A DNA stretch of 64,000 nt from Nocardia sp. NBC_01329. Its GTDB lineage: Bacteria; Actinomycetota; Actinomycetes; Mycobacteriales; Mycobacteriaceae. The stretch is taken from positions 5,488,001 to 5,552,000 of the forward strand of contig NZ_CP108381.1 in assembly GCF_035956715.1 (NCBI RefSeq). Direction: 5' to 3'. Numbering within the stretch: the first letter of the stretch is position 1; every line of letters starts with the position of its first letter. The notes under the pieces are model-generated. The model made no database searches, was not told the origin of the DNA, and worked only from the letters and a program-made list of their open reading frames with translations. A program made the translations under genes and the position numbers. This document shows, one piece after another, positions 9,061-16,961 of the stretch.

Positions 9061-9258
9061 AGCGGGATCCTCCCCGGATTCCGCGCGCGAAGCCAACCAG
9101 GATCTCGACGATCGTCCAGTACCAGTGGATGTCGACTGTTGCCACAAATGAGAGGAAGCCGACAGTCGAAAAAAATCCCTGGAACGGCGTAACGCCCCGG
9201 GCACCCGGCACCGATACGACCCATGAAAGCCGGAGCTTATCTATACCGGGGAATGGAG

Positions 9259-9750
9259 ATGACAGTGCGTACGACGTTTTCGACTTCCGTCTCGGCGGCC
9301 GCGAAGTCCGCTGCCGCGCGGGATTACGCCCAGCGTGGCTGGACGGTCGCCGAAACGACCAACGGTTTGTGCCTGATCACCGATGAAGACCTATCCGCCG
9401 TCGAGGTCACCGGGGAGTTGGCCGCGTCGGTCCGCCGCTACATGCGTGCGAACAATCTGACCGGTCCGATCATCGAGATCCCGGGCGCCGAGCGCCGGGA
9501 GATCCACCTCGTCACCGGAATGCGCAAAGCCCCGCGTGCGGTCGAGGCGCTCCGGGAAGCCGGTGCGGTCGTGCACACCGATGGCGACGGTATCCCGCTG
9601 CCCCCCACTCACCTCTCGGCCGGTTCGGCCAGCTGGGGCGTGGGCCCGGAGGAAGCCCGCTGGATCCCGCCCGTGGTCGCGATCGGCGCGGCAGTACGTT
9701 CGGTACGCGCCCGGCGGCCGCAGCGGCTGGCCAGCGTCGCCTGCGCCTGA
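9259..9750 (+). CDS. hypothetical cytoplasmic protein
   Basis: No family is recognised. The roughly 163-residue product contains a segment (ARDYAQRGWTVAETTNGLCLITDED) that could form a small alpha/beta unit and a central ARMRANNLTG-like helical part (residues 60-80), and ends in a basic Arg-rich tail. No signal peptide or membrane segment is present. The ATG at 9259 is preferred because GGGGA lies six bases upstream; earlier in-frame starts exist at 9223 and 9253. A perfect terminator hairpin follows 45 bases after the stop. Confidence 0.65.
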   Translation: MTVRTTFSTSVSAAAKSAAARDYAQRGWTVAETTNGLCLITDEDLSAVEVTGELAASVRRYMRANNLTGPIIEIPGAERREIHLVTGMRKAPRAVEALREAGAVVHTDGDGIPLPPTHLSAGSASWGVGPEEARWIPPVVAIGAAVRSVRARRPQRLASVACA

Positions 9751-9794
9751 GACACCTGCCGCGATCACCGCGGCATCCGTAACACCCGACAGCG

Positions 9795-9829
9795 GTGAGC
9801 CCCGGCCGTAGCAGACGGCCGGGGCTCAC
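9795..9829. terminator. bidirectional intrinsic terminator
   Basis: A perfect 15-base stem (GTGAGCCCCGGCCGT / ACGGCCGGGGCTCAC) with a 5-base loop lies between the convergent hypothetical gene ending at 9750 and the GtrA-like gene ending at 9844. It can serve both strands. Confidence 0.85.
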
Positions 9830-9843
9830 TCTCGTGCGCCGAA

Positions 9844-10518
9844 TCAGCGGATACGGAAGATGACCAGGCGCTGAACCACGAAGTTGATCACCGTGGCCGT
9901 GCCCTGGGCAATGACGTAGGCCAGCGGGACGCGCCACCACACGCCCTCGTCGAAGGCGTGATAGAAGATCCAATTGATACCCACCTGCACGCAGAAGGTC
10001 ACCGCGTAGAGGATCACCACCGCGATGAATCTCGCCCGGCTCGGCTCCGCGTTGAAGGTCCACCGGCGGTTGATCAGATAGGCCGTCGTGGTGCCGGCGA
10101 TGAACCCGATCGCTTTGGCGATATTGACCGGCAGGCCGACCGCCTCCAGCAACAGCACGTAGAGCCCGAAGTCGACCACGGCCGACAGCGCGCCGGTGAC
10201 GGCGAAGCGCACCAGCTGCGTCACCAGCCCGAGCTGCACACCCTCCGGGCCGGGATTCACCGGGTTCTCCTGCTCGGCCTCGGGTTCGGCGATCTCCGGT
10301 TCGGCGATCTCCGGTTCGAGGTTCTCGGGTTCGGGGTGCTCCGGTCCGGGCACTGCGACGGCCGGCTCCTCGGCCGAGACAGAAATTTCCCCGGCACCAC
10401 CCGGCACCACCCGAGCGCTCCGGCCTACTGCATTGCTTTCTGGGCCCACCGACGAAAATGTACTTGTCCGGAGCCGCCCAAGGGCCCGCGGGTTGCCATC
10501 CCCCGAGAAAGTAGCCAC
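9844..10518 (-). CDS. GtrA-family membrane protein (Rv3789-like)
   Basis: A GtrA/DPMS-type protein with four predicted membrane helices in residues 95-220 and the family hallmark INRRWTF after the second helix. In M. tuberculosis the GtrA-like Rv3789 sits beside dprE1 and has been linked to arabinan synthesis, either in handling decaprenyl-phosphate-arabinose or in recruiting AftA; position here, next to dprE1, supports the same role. Unusually, it has a roughly 80-residue N-terminal tail with a Pro/Glu repeat (EPEIAEPEIAEPEAE). The start is GTG at 10518; a shorter product starting after the tail is possible. It is divergent from dprE1. Confidence 0.85.
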   Translation of the reverse strand: MATFSGDGNPRALGRLRTSTFSSVGPESNAVGRSARVVPGGAGEISVSAEEPAVAVPGPEHPEPENLEPEIAEPEIAEPEAEQENPVNPGPEGVQLGLVTQLVRFAVTGALSAVVDFGLYVLLLEAVGLPVNIAKAIGFIAGTTTAYLINRRWTFNAEPSRARFIAVVILYAVTFCVQVGINWIFYHAFDEGVWWRVPLAYVIAQGTATVINFVVQRLVIFRIR

Positions 10519-10553
10519 CCGCCTTCTGCCTTCTCCGGATGGTCCACCTCAGT

Positions 10554-10962
10554 GGTCGGGGCCCGCCCCGGTTCTGGAGCGACGAAGCGATGGAGCGCAG
10601 CGACTGAGCGTAGGAGTGAAGAACCGGGGTTAATAGGGCCCCGACCGCCCCGCCGCAGGCGGGGCAAACAACACAGTCGGGGCCCGCCCCAGTTCTGGAG
10701 CGACAGAGCGATGGAGCGCAGCGACTGAGCACCGGAGTGAAGAACCGGGGTCACGAGGGCCCCGACCCGCAGCGCCGAAGGCGACGCCATCAACACAGTC
10801 GGGGCCCGCCCCGGTTCTGGAGCGACAGAGCGATGGAGCGCAGCGACTGAGCACCGGAGTGAAGAACCGGGGTCACGAGGGCCCCGACCCGCGACGCCGG
10901 AGGCGGCGCCATATACACAGCCCCCGACCCCGCGGCGCCGAAGGCGACGCCGATCAACACAG
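10554..10962. repeat. three tandem copies of a 121-122 base palindromic repeat plus partial tail
   Basis: Copies begin near 10554, 10675 and 10797. Each has an outer arm GGTCGGGGCCC / GGGCCCCGACC, an inner arm CCCCGGTTCT / AGAACCGGGG, a one-base against six-base bulge between the arms, and a loop of about 45 bases. A second small hairpin (for example GCCCCGCC-GCA-GGCGGGGC in copy 1) and an A-rich ACACAG end follow. A fourth partial tail runs to 10962. It lies in the gap between the divergent GtrA-like gene and dprE1. No coding frame or transposase is seen. A copy with different sequence but the same design is at 35970-36086. Confidence 0.9.
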
Positions 10963-10974
10963 CCTGTAGCCTCT

Positions 10975-12459
10975 ATGCCGATGTCAACGAAAGCTCCGAC
11001 CTCGACTCAGGCGTCCGGTACCGACGCTCCACCGGCCGGCGATCAAGATACCGCTGGTCCGGCGGGGGCCACACTACCCACGCGAACCCGGACGCTCACC
11101 GGCTGGGCCCGGACGGCGGCCACGACCGCCGAGGTTCTCTCGACCAGCGATCCCGAACTCATCGCCCGCGCGGTCACCATGGTCGCCCAGGACAACGACG
11201 GCAAACCGGAGCATCTGCGGCGTGGTGTGATCGCCCGCGGGCTCGGCCGCTCCTACGGCGACAATGCACAGAACGCGGGCGGGCTGGTCATCGATATGAC
11301 CGCCTTGAACAAGATCCACCGTATCGACCAGGACACCCGGCTGGTGGACGTCGACGCGGGGGTCGATCTCGATCAGCTGATGAAGGCCGCCCTGCCGTTC
11401 GGTCTGTGGGTCCCTGTTCTGCCCGGTACTCGCCAGGTGACCGTCGGTGGCGCGATCGGCTCCGATATCCACGGCAAGAACCATCACAGCGCGGGCAGCT
11501 TCGGCAACCATGTGCGGTCGATACAGCTGCTCACCGCCGACGGTGAAGTGCAGACCATCGGCCCCAAGAAGAACGCCAAACTCTTCTGGGCCACGGTCGG
11601 CGGCTGCGGGCTCACCGGCGTCATCCTGCGCGCGACCATCGAGATGACGCCGACAGAGACGGCGTACTTCATCGCCGACGGCGATGTGACCTCGGGCCTC
11701 GACGAGACCATCGCTTTCCACAGCGACGGCTCCGAGGACAACTACGAGTACAGTTCGGCCTGGTTCGACGGGCTCAGCCCGATGCCGAAACTGGGCCGGG
11801 CGGTGATCTCACGCGGTTCCCTGGCCAAATTCGATCAGCTGCCGAAGAAATTGCAGAAGAACCCGCTCGGCTTCACCGGGAAGACGTTCCTCACTTTCCC
11901 CGATGTGTTCCCGAACGGGCTGCTGAACAACAAGACGTTCACTCTCGCCACCGAGATCTGGTATCGCAAGGGCGCCACCTACCGGCAGAAGCCGCAGAAT
12001 CTGACGGCCTTCTACCATCCCCTCGATATGCTCGGCGAGTGGAACCGGGCCTACGGGTCGCGGGGTTTCCTGCAGTACCAGTTCGTGGTGCCGCCGGAGG
12101 CTGTCGAGGAGTTCAAGCAGATCCTCATCGACATCCAGGCCAGCGGGCACTACTCGTTCCTGAACGTGTTCAAGTACTTCGGTGAGGGCAACCAGGCGCC
12201 GCTGAGTTTCCCGATGCCGGGCTGGAACGTCTGCCTGGACTTCCCGATCGCGCCCGGCCTCAACGATTTCGTCACCGAATTGGATCGGCGTGTCCTGGAA
12301 TTCGGTGGGCGGCTCTACACCGGTAAGGATTCGCGCACCACCGCCGAAGCCTTCCATCAGATGTATCCCCGGATCGACGAGTGGATCAAGGTACGCCGCA
12401 GCGTCGACCCCACAGGCGTTTTCATGTCCGATATGGCGAGAAGGCTGGAGCTTCAGTGA
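10975..12459 (+). CDS. dprE1: decaprenylphosphoryl-beta-D-ribose 2'-oxidase DprE1
   Basis: DprE1 is the FAD-dependent oxidase half of the epimerase that turns decaprenyl-phosphoryl-ribose into the arabinose donor for arabinan. The 494-residue protein has an N-terminal Ser/Thr/Pro-rich extension of about 40 residues, an FAD_binding_4 domain (GLGRSYGD, PGTRQVTVGGAIGSDIHGK) and the C-terminal arabinono-lactone-oxidase-type domain. Cys420 in GWNVCLDFP matches the benzothiazinone-reactive Cys387 of the mycobacterial enzyme. An ATG two codons downstream is an alternative start. The stop codon overlaps the GTG of dprE2. Confidence 0.96.
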   Translation: MPMSTKAPTSTQASGTDAPPAGDQDTAGPAGATLPTRTRTLTGWARTAATTAEVLSTSDPELIARAVTMVAQDNDGKPEHLRRGVIARGLGRSYGDNAQNAGGLVIDMTALNKIHRIDQDTRLVDVDAGVDLDQLMKAALPFGLWVPVLPGTRQVTVGGAIGSDIHGKNHHSAGSFGNHVRSIQLLTADGEVQTIGPKKNAKLFWATVGGCGLTGVILRATIEMTPTETAYFIADGDVTSGLDETIAFHSDGSEDNYEYSSAWFDGLSPMPKLGRAVISRGSLAKFDQLPKKLQKNPLGFTGKTFLTFPDVFPNGLLNNKTFTLATEIWYRKGATYRQKPQNLTAFYHPLDMLGEWNRAYGSRGFLQYQFVVPPEAVEEFKQILIDIQASGHYSFLNVFKYFGEGNQAPLSFPMPGWNVCLDFPIAPGLNDFVTELDRRVLEFGGRLYTGKDSRTTAEAFHQMYPRIDEWIKVRRSVDPTGVFMSDMARRLELQ

Positions 12460-13235
12460 TCAACGCGGTAGGCAATCCGCAGTCCATTCTGCTGTTCGGC
12501 GGGACCTCGGAAATCGGCCTCGCGATCGTTGCGGAGTACCTGAAGAAGGGCCCGGCCCGGGTGGTGCTGGCCACACTCCCGAACGACCCGCTGCGCGATA
12601 CCGCCGTCGCGCAGACCAAGGCTGCCGGAGCGAGCCGGGTCGATGTCATCGATTTCGATGCGCTCGATACCGATACTCATCCGAAGGTGGTCGATCAGGC
12701 CTGGGCCGACGGCGATATCGATGTCGCGGTCGTCGCGTTCGGGCTGCTCGGCAATGCCGAGGAACTGTGGCAGGACCAGCGCAAAGCGGTGCAGATCGCG
12801 CAGATCAACTACACCGCCGCGGTATCGGTGGGGGTGCTGATCGGCGAGAAGATGAAGGCGCAGGGCTTCGGCCGGATCATCGCCATGTCCTCGGCCGCCG
12901 GTGAGCGGGTACGCCGCTCCAACTTCGTCTACGGCTCCACCAAGGCCGGTCTGGACGGTTTCTATCTGGGGCTCGGTGAGGCGTTGCGGTCGCACGGTCC
13001 CCGGGTACTGGTCATCCGGCCGGGCCAGGTGCGCACGACCACCACGATCGAACATTGGAAGGCCACCGGCGGCAAAGAGGCGCCGCTCACGGTCGACAAG
13101 GAGGAGGTCGCCGCGCTGGCGGTCGCCGCTTCGGAGAAGGGCAAGGAACTCATCTGGGCGCCGGGTGCGTTCCGCTACGTGATGATGATCCTGCGCCATA
13201 TCCCGCGGCCGATCTTCCGCCGGCTGCCGGTCTGA
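12456..13235 (+). CDS. dprE2: decaprenylphosphoryl-2-keto-ribose reductase DprE2
   Basis: DprE2 is the NADH-dependent reductase that completes epimerisation to decaprenyl-phosphoryl-arabinose. It is a short-chain dehydrogenase of 259 residues with the cofactor loop FGGTSEIG at residues 14-21 and the catalytic pair Tyr159/Lys163 in YGSTK. The GTG start at 12456 overlaps the dprE1 stop (GTGA) and has GGAG six bases upstream, so the two genes are translationally coupled. The track-length frame is open further upstream, but that part only reads through dprE1. A terminator hairpin follows. Confidence 0.95.
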   Translation: MINAVGNPQSILLFGGTSEIGLAIVAEYLKKGPARVVLATLPNDPLRDTAVAQTKAAGASRVDVIDFDALDTDTHPKVVDQAWADGDIDVAVVAFGLLGNAEELWQDQRKAVQIAQINYTAAVSVGVLIGEKMKAQGFGRIIAMSSAAGERVRRSNFVYGSTKAGLDGFYLGLGEALRSHGPRVLVIRPGQVRTTTTIEHWKATGGKEAPLTVDKEEVAALAVAASEKGKELIWAPGAFRYVMMILRHIPRPIFRRLPV

Positions 13236-13258
13236 TACGCGGTCGTACCGCGAAAGCT

Positions 13259-13304
13259 CGAGGGCCGTCGCTTCCGGATCTTTTCCGGTGAGCGACGGCC
13301 CTCG
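13259..13304. terminator. bidirectional intrinsic terminator
   Basis: A 14-base perfect stem (CGAGGGCCGTCGCT / AGCGACGGCCCTCG) encloses an 18-base loop that can itself pair (CCGG/CCGG). It closes the dprE1-dprE2 operon and may also serve the small minus-strand gene opposite. Confidence 0.85.
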
Positions 13305-13355
13305 TCGTATTCGGTACTTCCGGCGGGCCACGATGTTCCGCGGCCACGGCCACTG

Positions 13356-13517
13356 TCAAACGCGTGTCATTCGCTGGCCCAGTTCGCGGCGCAGCACCTC
13401 CTGGGACGGCAGGCGCCCGAGGACGCGTAACACCGAGGGTCGTAGTTCCTTTTGCTCCTCATCGGTGAGTAATCCGACGAGATCGCGCAGTTCCATATCG
13501 TCGAAGGCCGAAGTCAT
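13356..13517 (-). CDS. small acidic/basic hypothetical protein
   Basis: The 53-residue frame starting MTSAFDDMEL lies between convergent dprE2 and the emb gene. It is predicted to be mainly helical with alternating charges (LTDEEQKELRPSVLRVLGRLPSQEVLRREL) and looks like a genuine small cytoplasmic protein rather than a shadow. The frame is open upstream to 13643 but that extension reads like non-coding DNA. No ribosome binding site is obvious. No known family is recognised. Confidence 0.5.
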   Translation of the reverse strand: MTSAFDDMELRDLVGLLTDEEQKELRPSVLRVLGRLPSQEVLRRELGQRMTRV

Positions 13518-13639
13518 GCGAACCAGCGTACGGGCCGCGCCGCCGTTCGTCATCCATTCGGCAATTCCCTCACGTGGAAATAAACCAACATGTGATCCAT
13601 CCCACTTGATAGACGAGTCTCGATGTAGCACAACCCCGT

Positions 13640-16600
13640 TCAACTCACCCGGATCGGATCATCGGCGCTCGCACCGCTCCGATCCTCTTGCGTGACGGTC
13701 AGTTCGGCGGGTCCGGCGTCGGGGCGATACGGCCTGAACCGTTCGAGCGAACCCCAGTCCCGGGCCCAGTCGTCGGACAGATAGGTCGCGACCGAATCGG
13801 CTTCCAGGAGTAGCTCGGTCCAGCCGAGCGGACCGCCGCCGATATGGTCCTGCCACGCGTTGGAGGCATCGGAACCGACCCGATCCGGCAGGATCCGCCA
13901 GCGCGGCACCTCCGCGACGCCGTGACTGTGATCGAACGGCCGCTGGCAGCCGAAGGCCAGGCCGACATGCCAGTCCAGCAGAACCGGGTCGGTATGTCCC
14001 ACAACAGAGTCCAGCGTGGCCAGGCGCGGCAGGCGGGGCGGTGTGACGGCCAGCCACTGCCGGGCGGTGATGTCGTTGTCCACCGACACCACGCGGACCG
14101 CGTTCGTCTCCCGGGGCAACTGGTCCAAGGGCACCCGCAGATTGCGCCACGACGGGTTGGGGCCGATATCGAGCGGGGTCACCGACCCGAGCACCGTCAT
14201 GGTCCCGTCGGAGTTGCGCGTTCCGTACTCCACGGTGAGGTCCTGGCCGTAAGTGAGCACGCCGTCGGCGTCCACCGATTTGATCCGCCCGGCGGCGGTC
14301 AGGGCCAGCACCCGATAGGCCGGGTCGGCCCGCATCTCGTCGGTGAGGTCCAGGCGGTACCACTGGGTGGTGAGTTCCGCTTGCTGCTGGTCACCGTCCT
14401 GGTAGCTGCCGAGCACCGGGGTGCGGGCCGGGTCGAGGCCGAACGGCAGCGCCACCGTGGAACCGTTGATGCCGGTCCGGACCGTGGTACCACCGCCGGT
14501 ACCGGCGCCGGTCGTGTCGGTGGTTTTGTTCTCGGTATCGGATTCGACGGTATTCGCACCGCCGGAGGTGGTCTCCTCGGCATCGGCGGTCAGATCCTCG
14601 GCGACGCCGTCCGGGGTGAACCCTTCGGTCTGCGCGTCGGGGTCGGTGGAGACCAGGCCGTCGGCGGGATCCCCCTCGTAGGGGAGCAGCAGGGAGTCGG
14701 CGGTATCGGTCTCCACCAGCACATCGTCGGCCAGACCACACGAATCACCTGCCAGGGCACGGGTATTCGATTTGGCGATGGAGTAGGCCGGGTACTGCCC
14801 GGCCGCGGCCTTGGTCAGCGAGGCGATCTCGAACAGCACCAGCAGGGCCGCGGCCATCGTGAGCGGGGCCGAGGCATACCGGGCCGACCGCGACGGCGGA
14901 CCGCCGCGATAGGGCGCGCGATAGTGCAGCCACAACGCCACCAGCAGCGCGAGTACGGCCAGGCCGAGGAACAGGGTGGACAGGCCCTTGCCCGCGATCA
15001 GCGGTGCCTTGTCCCACCACGGGACACCGTAACTGGACACATACCACCAGCCGTTCGACCCGGTGAATGTGATCGCCAGCAGGAACAGCACAGCGGCGGC
15101 GAACAGTGCGCGGTTGCGCGGAGCCCGGATACCGTTGGTGCCCACCGCGACCGCGGCCAGCCCGGCCAGCGAACCGGCCAGGCCCGCGTACACGCCGAAA
15201 TGGTGGGTCCACTTGGTGGGCGTGAACATCATCAGCAGCAGCGAGGCGAAAACGATGCCCAGGATCCGCACCGAAGGCCCGCGGGAGGTCCCGGGGATCC
15301 GGCCCTTGCGCAAGACCTGTAGCACGCACACCAGCAGGCAGAGCAGCATCAACAGGACGCCGAAGCGACGCGCCAGCGAGCCGTCCGGCGACAGCATGAG
15401 CAGCGAATCCCAGCGGGTGCGCTCATCGAACCAGGCCACATTCGGGCCGACCGCCGTCCGGACCCGGGTGGCCTCCATCACGGTCGACAGCGTCTGGTCG
15501 GCGAAGATGACCACCAGCACCAGGGTTCCGGCGGCCAGACCCGGCGCGATAACGCTCGCGTACCGCCACAGCGCCTGCCCCCGCGACGCCCCACCCCGGG
15601 CGCGGGCGATGATGATCTGCAGAACGGGACGGGATCCGGCGATCAGCGCCGCGATGCAGATCAGCCCCGTCGGCCCGGCAGCCAGGGAGAACGCCGCGAT
15701 CAGGATCGCGATCGCGGCGGGCAGCAGCCGCGCGGTCGCGATCGCGCGTTCGATCGAACACCAGGTGAGCAATGCCCCCGCCGCGATCAGCGGCTCCGGA
15801 CGCAGACCGTTGTCGTAGGGCATCCAGAACGCCAGGAACACCAGGCCGGCGGTCCACAATGCGATCTGGTTGCCGCGTACCCGGGCACCCAGCCGGGGCA
15901 GCACCTCCCGGCTGATCACCAGCCAGCACACGATCCCGGCCAGCAGGGTGGGCAACCGCATCCACGGGCTCGACTCCGAGATACGGGTCATCCAGGCCAG
16001 CACCTCGTAGGACCAGCCGAACGGGGCCTCCGGGACGCCGAACCAGCGGTAGTAGTTCGCCAGGTACCCGGACTTCTCCGAGACCCGGGCCATGTTCAGG
16101 ATGTAGCCGTCGTCGGAGGTGTTGGCCCCGATGATGTGCCAGCCGGCCAGTACACCGAGTACCACGCCGTCGGCGAGCCGGAAGCGCCACCAATGCGCGG
16201 GCAGGAAGCGGCGTGCTCGGCGGCCGTCGGTGATGTCGAGCAGATGCAGCGCGACCAGGGACAGCACCGTGAACAGCACCGCACCGACGATCGCGGCGAT
16301 CTTGAGCGGGGTCGGCGACGAGGTGAAGCGGGAATCGATGTCGGCGTGCAACCGGATACCGTCGAGTTGGGCCGCGGGGAGGTCGGTGAACACCCCTACC
16401 ATCTGCGGCCGGATATCCCGGCCCACCTCCGCACGGAACGGCGTTCCGTCCGAGCGGGTGGCACCGGTGAGTTCGGCGGTGGTCACCGTAGCCGACGAGG
16501 TGACCGTCAGCGCGTCACAACGGCCCAGTTCCGCACGCTCGGCGGACAGCAACGGCACATCGCGCAGCACTACCGACAGGTTGTCGCCGGTCACTGTGAC

Positions 16601-16894
16601 GCGCAGCCCCCGCGCCGACGACTGGCCCGAACCGTCGGGAACCGTCTCCACGACGGTGCCCTCGGCGCCGTTCAGCACTGGGCACGGCACCGTGAGATCC
16701 AGTCGCAACGGCTGATAGCTCACCAGCGGCGCCTCGACACTGGCCGCGTCTGCCTGCGGCCAGTCCAGGCTCGTCCGGTCCTGGCTCACCGGCAGCAGCG
16801 GCGCCGCAATCGCCAGCACGAACCCGAGTAGCCCGGAAACCAGAGCCAGCAGGCGGATACGGTTCAACGCTCGAGGAGTTCGGTCCGGTCGCAC
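13640..16894 (-). CDS. Emb-family arabinosyltransferase (GT53), copy 1
   Basis: Emb proteins use decaprenyl-phosphoryl-arabinose to build arabinan in the cell envelope. The 1084-residue protein has an N-terminal helix, a periplasmic domain (about 40-195), a block of membrane helices (about 200-680) and a C-terminal carbohydrate-binding domain (about 720-1084). The catalytic Asp261-Asp262 lie in NTSDDGYILNM; Met268 matches EmbB Met306, the usual ethambutol-resistance site, and is unchanged. TPTKWTHHFG is also conserved. A Thr/Gly/acidic linker separates the membrane part from the C-terminal domain. The start is GTG. It follows aftA by about 67 bases on the same strand. Assignment to EmbA, B or C is not possible by eye. 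Confidence 0.92.
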   Translation of the reverse strand: MRPDRTPRALNRIRLLALVSGLLGFVLAIAAPLLPVSQDRTSLDWPQADAASVEAPLVSYQPLRLDLTVPCPVLNGAEGTVVETVPDGSGQSSARGLRVTVTGDNLSVVLRDVPLLSAERAELGRCDALTVTSSATVTTAELTGATRSDGTPFRAEVGRDIRPQMVGVFTDLPAAQLDGIRLHADIDSRFTSSPTPLKIAAIVGAVLFTVLSLVALHLLDITDGRRARRFLPAHWWRFRLADGVVLGVLAGWHIIGANTSDDGYILNMARVSEKSGYLANYYRWFGVPEAPFGWSYEVLAWMTRISESSPWMRLPTLLAGIVCWLVISREVLPRLGARVRGNQIALWTAGLVFLAFWMPYDNGLRPEPLIAAGALLTWCSIERAIATARLLPAAIAILIAAFSLAAGPTGLICIAALIAGSRPVLQIIIARARGGASRGQALWRYASVIAPGLAAGTLVLVVIFADQTLSTVMEATRVRTAVGPNVAWFDERTRWDSLLMLSPDGSLARRFGVLLMLLCLLVCVLQVLRKGRIPGTSRGPSVRILGIVFASLLLMMFTPTKWTHHFGVYAGLAGSLAGLAAVAVGTNGIRAPRNRALFAAAVLFLLAITFTGSNGWWYVSSYGVPWWDKAPLIAGKGLSTLFLGLAVLALLVALWLHYRAPYRGGPPSRSARYASAPLTMAAALLVLFEIASLTKAAAGQYPAYSIAKSNTRALAGDSCGLADDVLVETDTADSLLLPYEGDPADGLVSTDPDAQTEGFTPDGVAEDLTADAEETTSGGANTVESDTENKTTDTTGAGTGGGTTVRTGINGSTVALPFGLDPARTPVLGSYQDGDQQQAELTTQWYRLDLTDEMRADPAYRVLALTAAGRIKSVDADGVLTYGQDLTVEYGTRNSDGTMTVLGSVTPLDIGPNPSWRNLRVPLDQLPRETNAVRVVSVDNDITARQWLAVTPPRLPRLATLDSVVGHTDPVLLDWHVGLAFGCQRPFDHSHGVAEVPRWRILPDRVGSDASNAWQDHIGGGPLGWTELLLEADSVATYLSDDWARDWGSLERFRPYRPDAGPAELTVTQEDRSGASADDPIRVS

Positions 16895-16961
16895 GGGGCT
16901 CGACTCTAATCGGTGCTCGATCCGCCGGGCCGCGCACGGCCGGAGCGGCGGCCCGAACGGC

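Noticed and set aside
10554..10962. Tandem repeats considered as a CRISPR array
   Set aside because: The period is 121-122 bases, the full unit repeats without unique spacers, and no cas genes are nearby.
10554..10962. Repeats considered as an insertion sequence
   Set aside because: There is no transposase frame and no target duplication that I can see; a non-autonomous element remains possible.
16070..16120. Possible natural ethambutol-resistance change in the Emb proteins at the EmbB Met306 site
   Set aside because: After aligning the DDGYIL motif, both copies carry Met at that position (Met268 and Met287). The Leu first noticed is at a different position (GYLANY).
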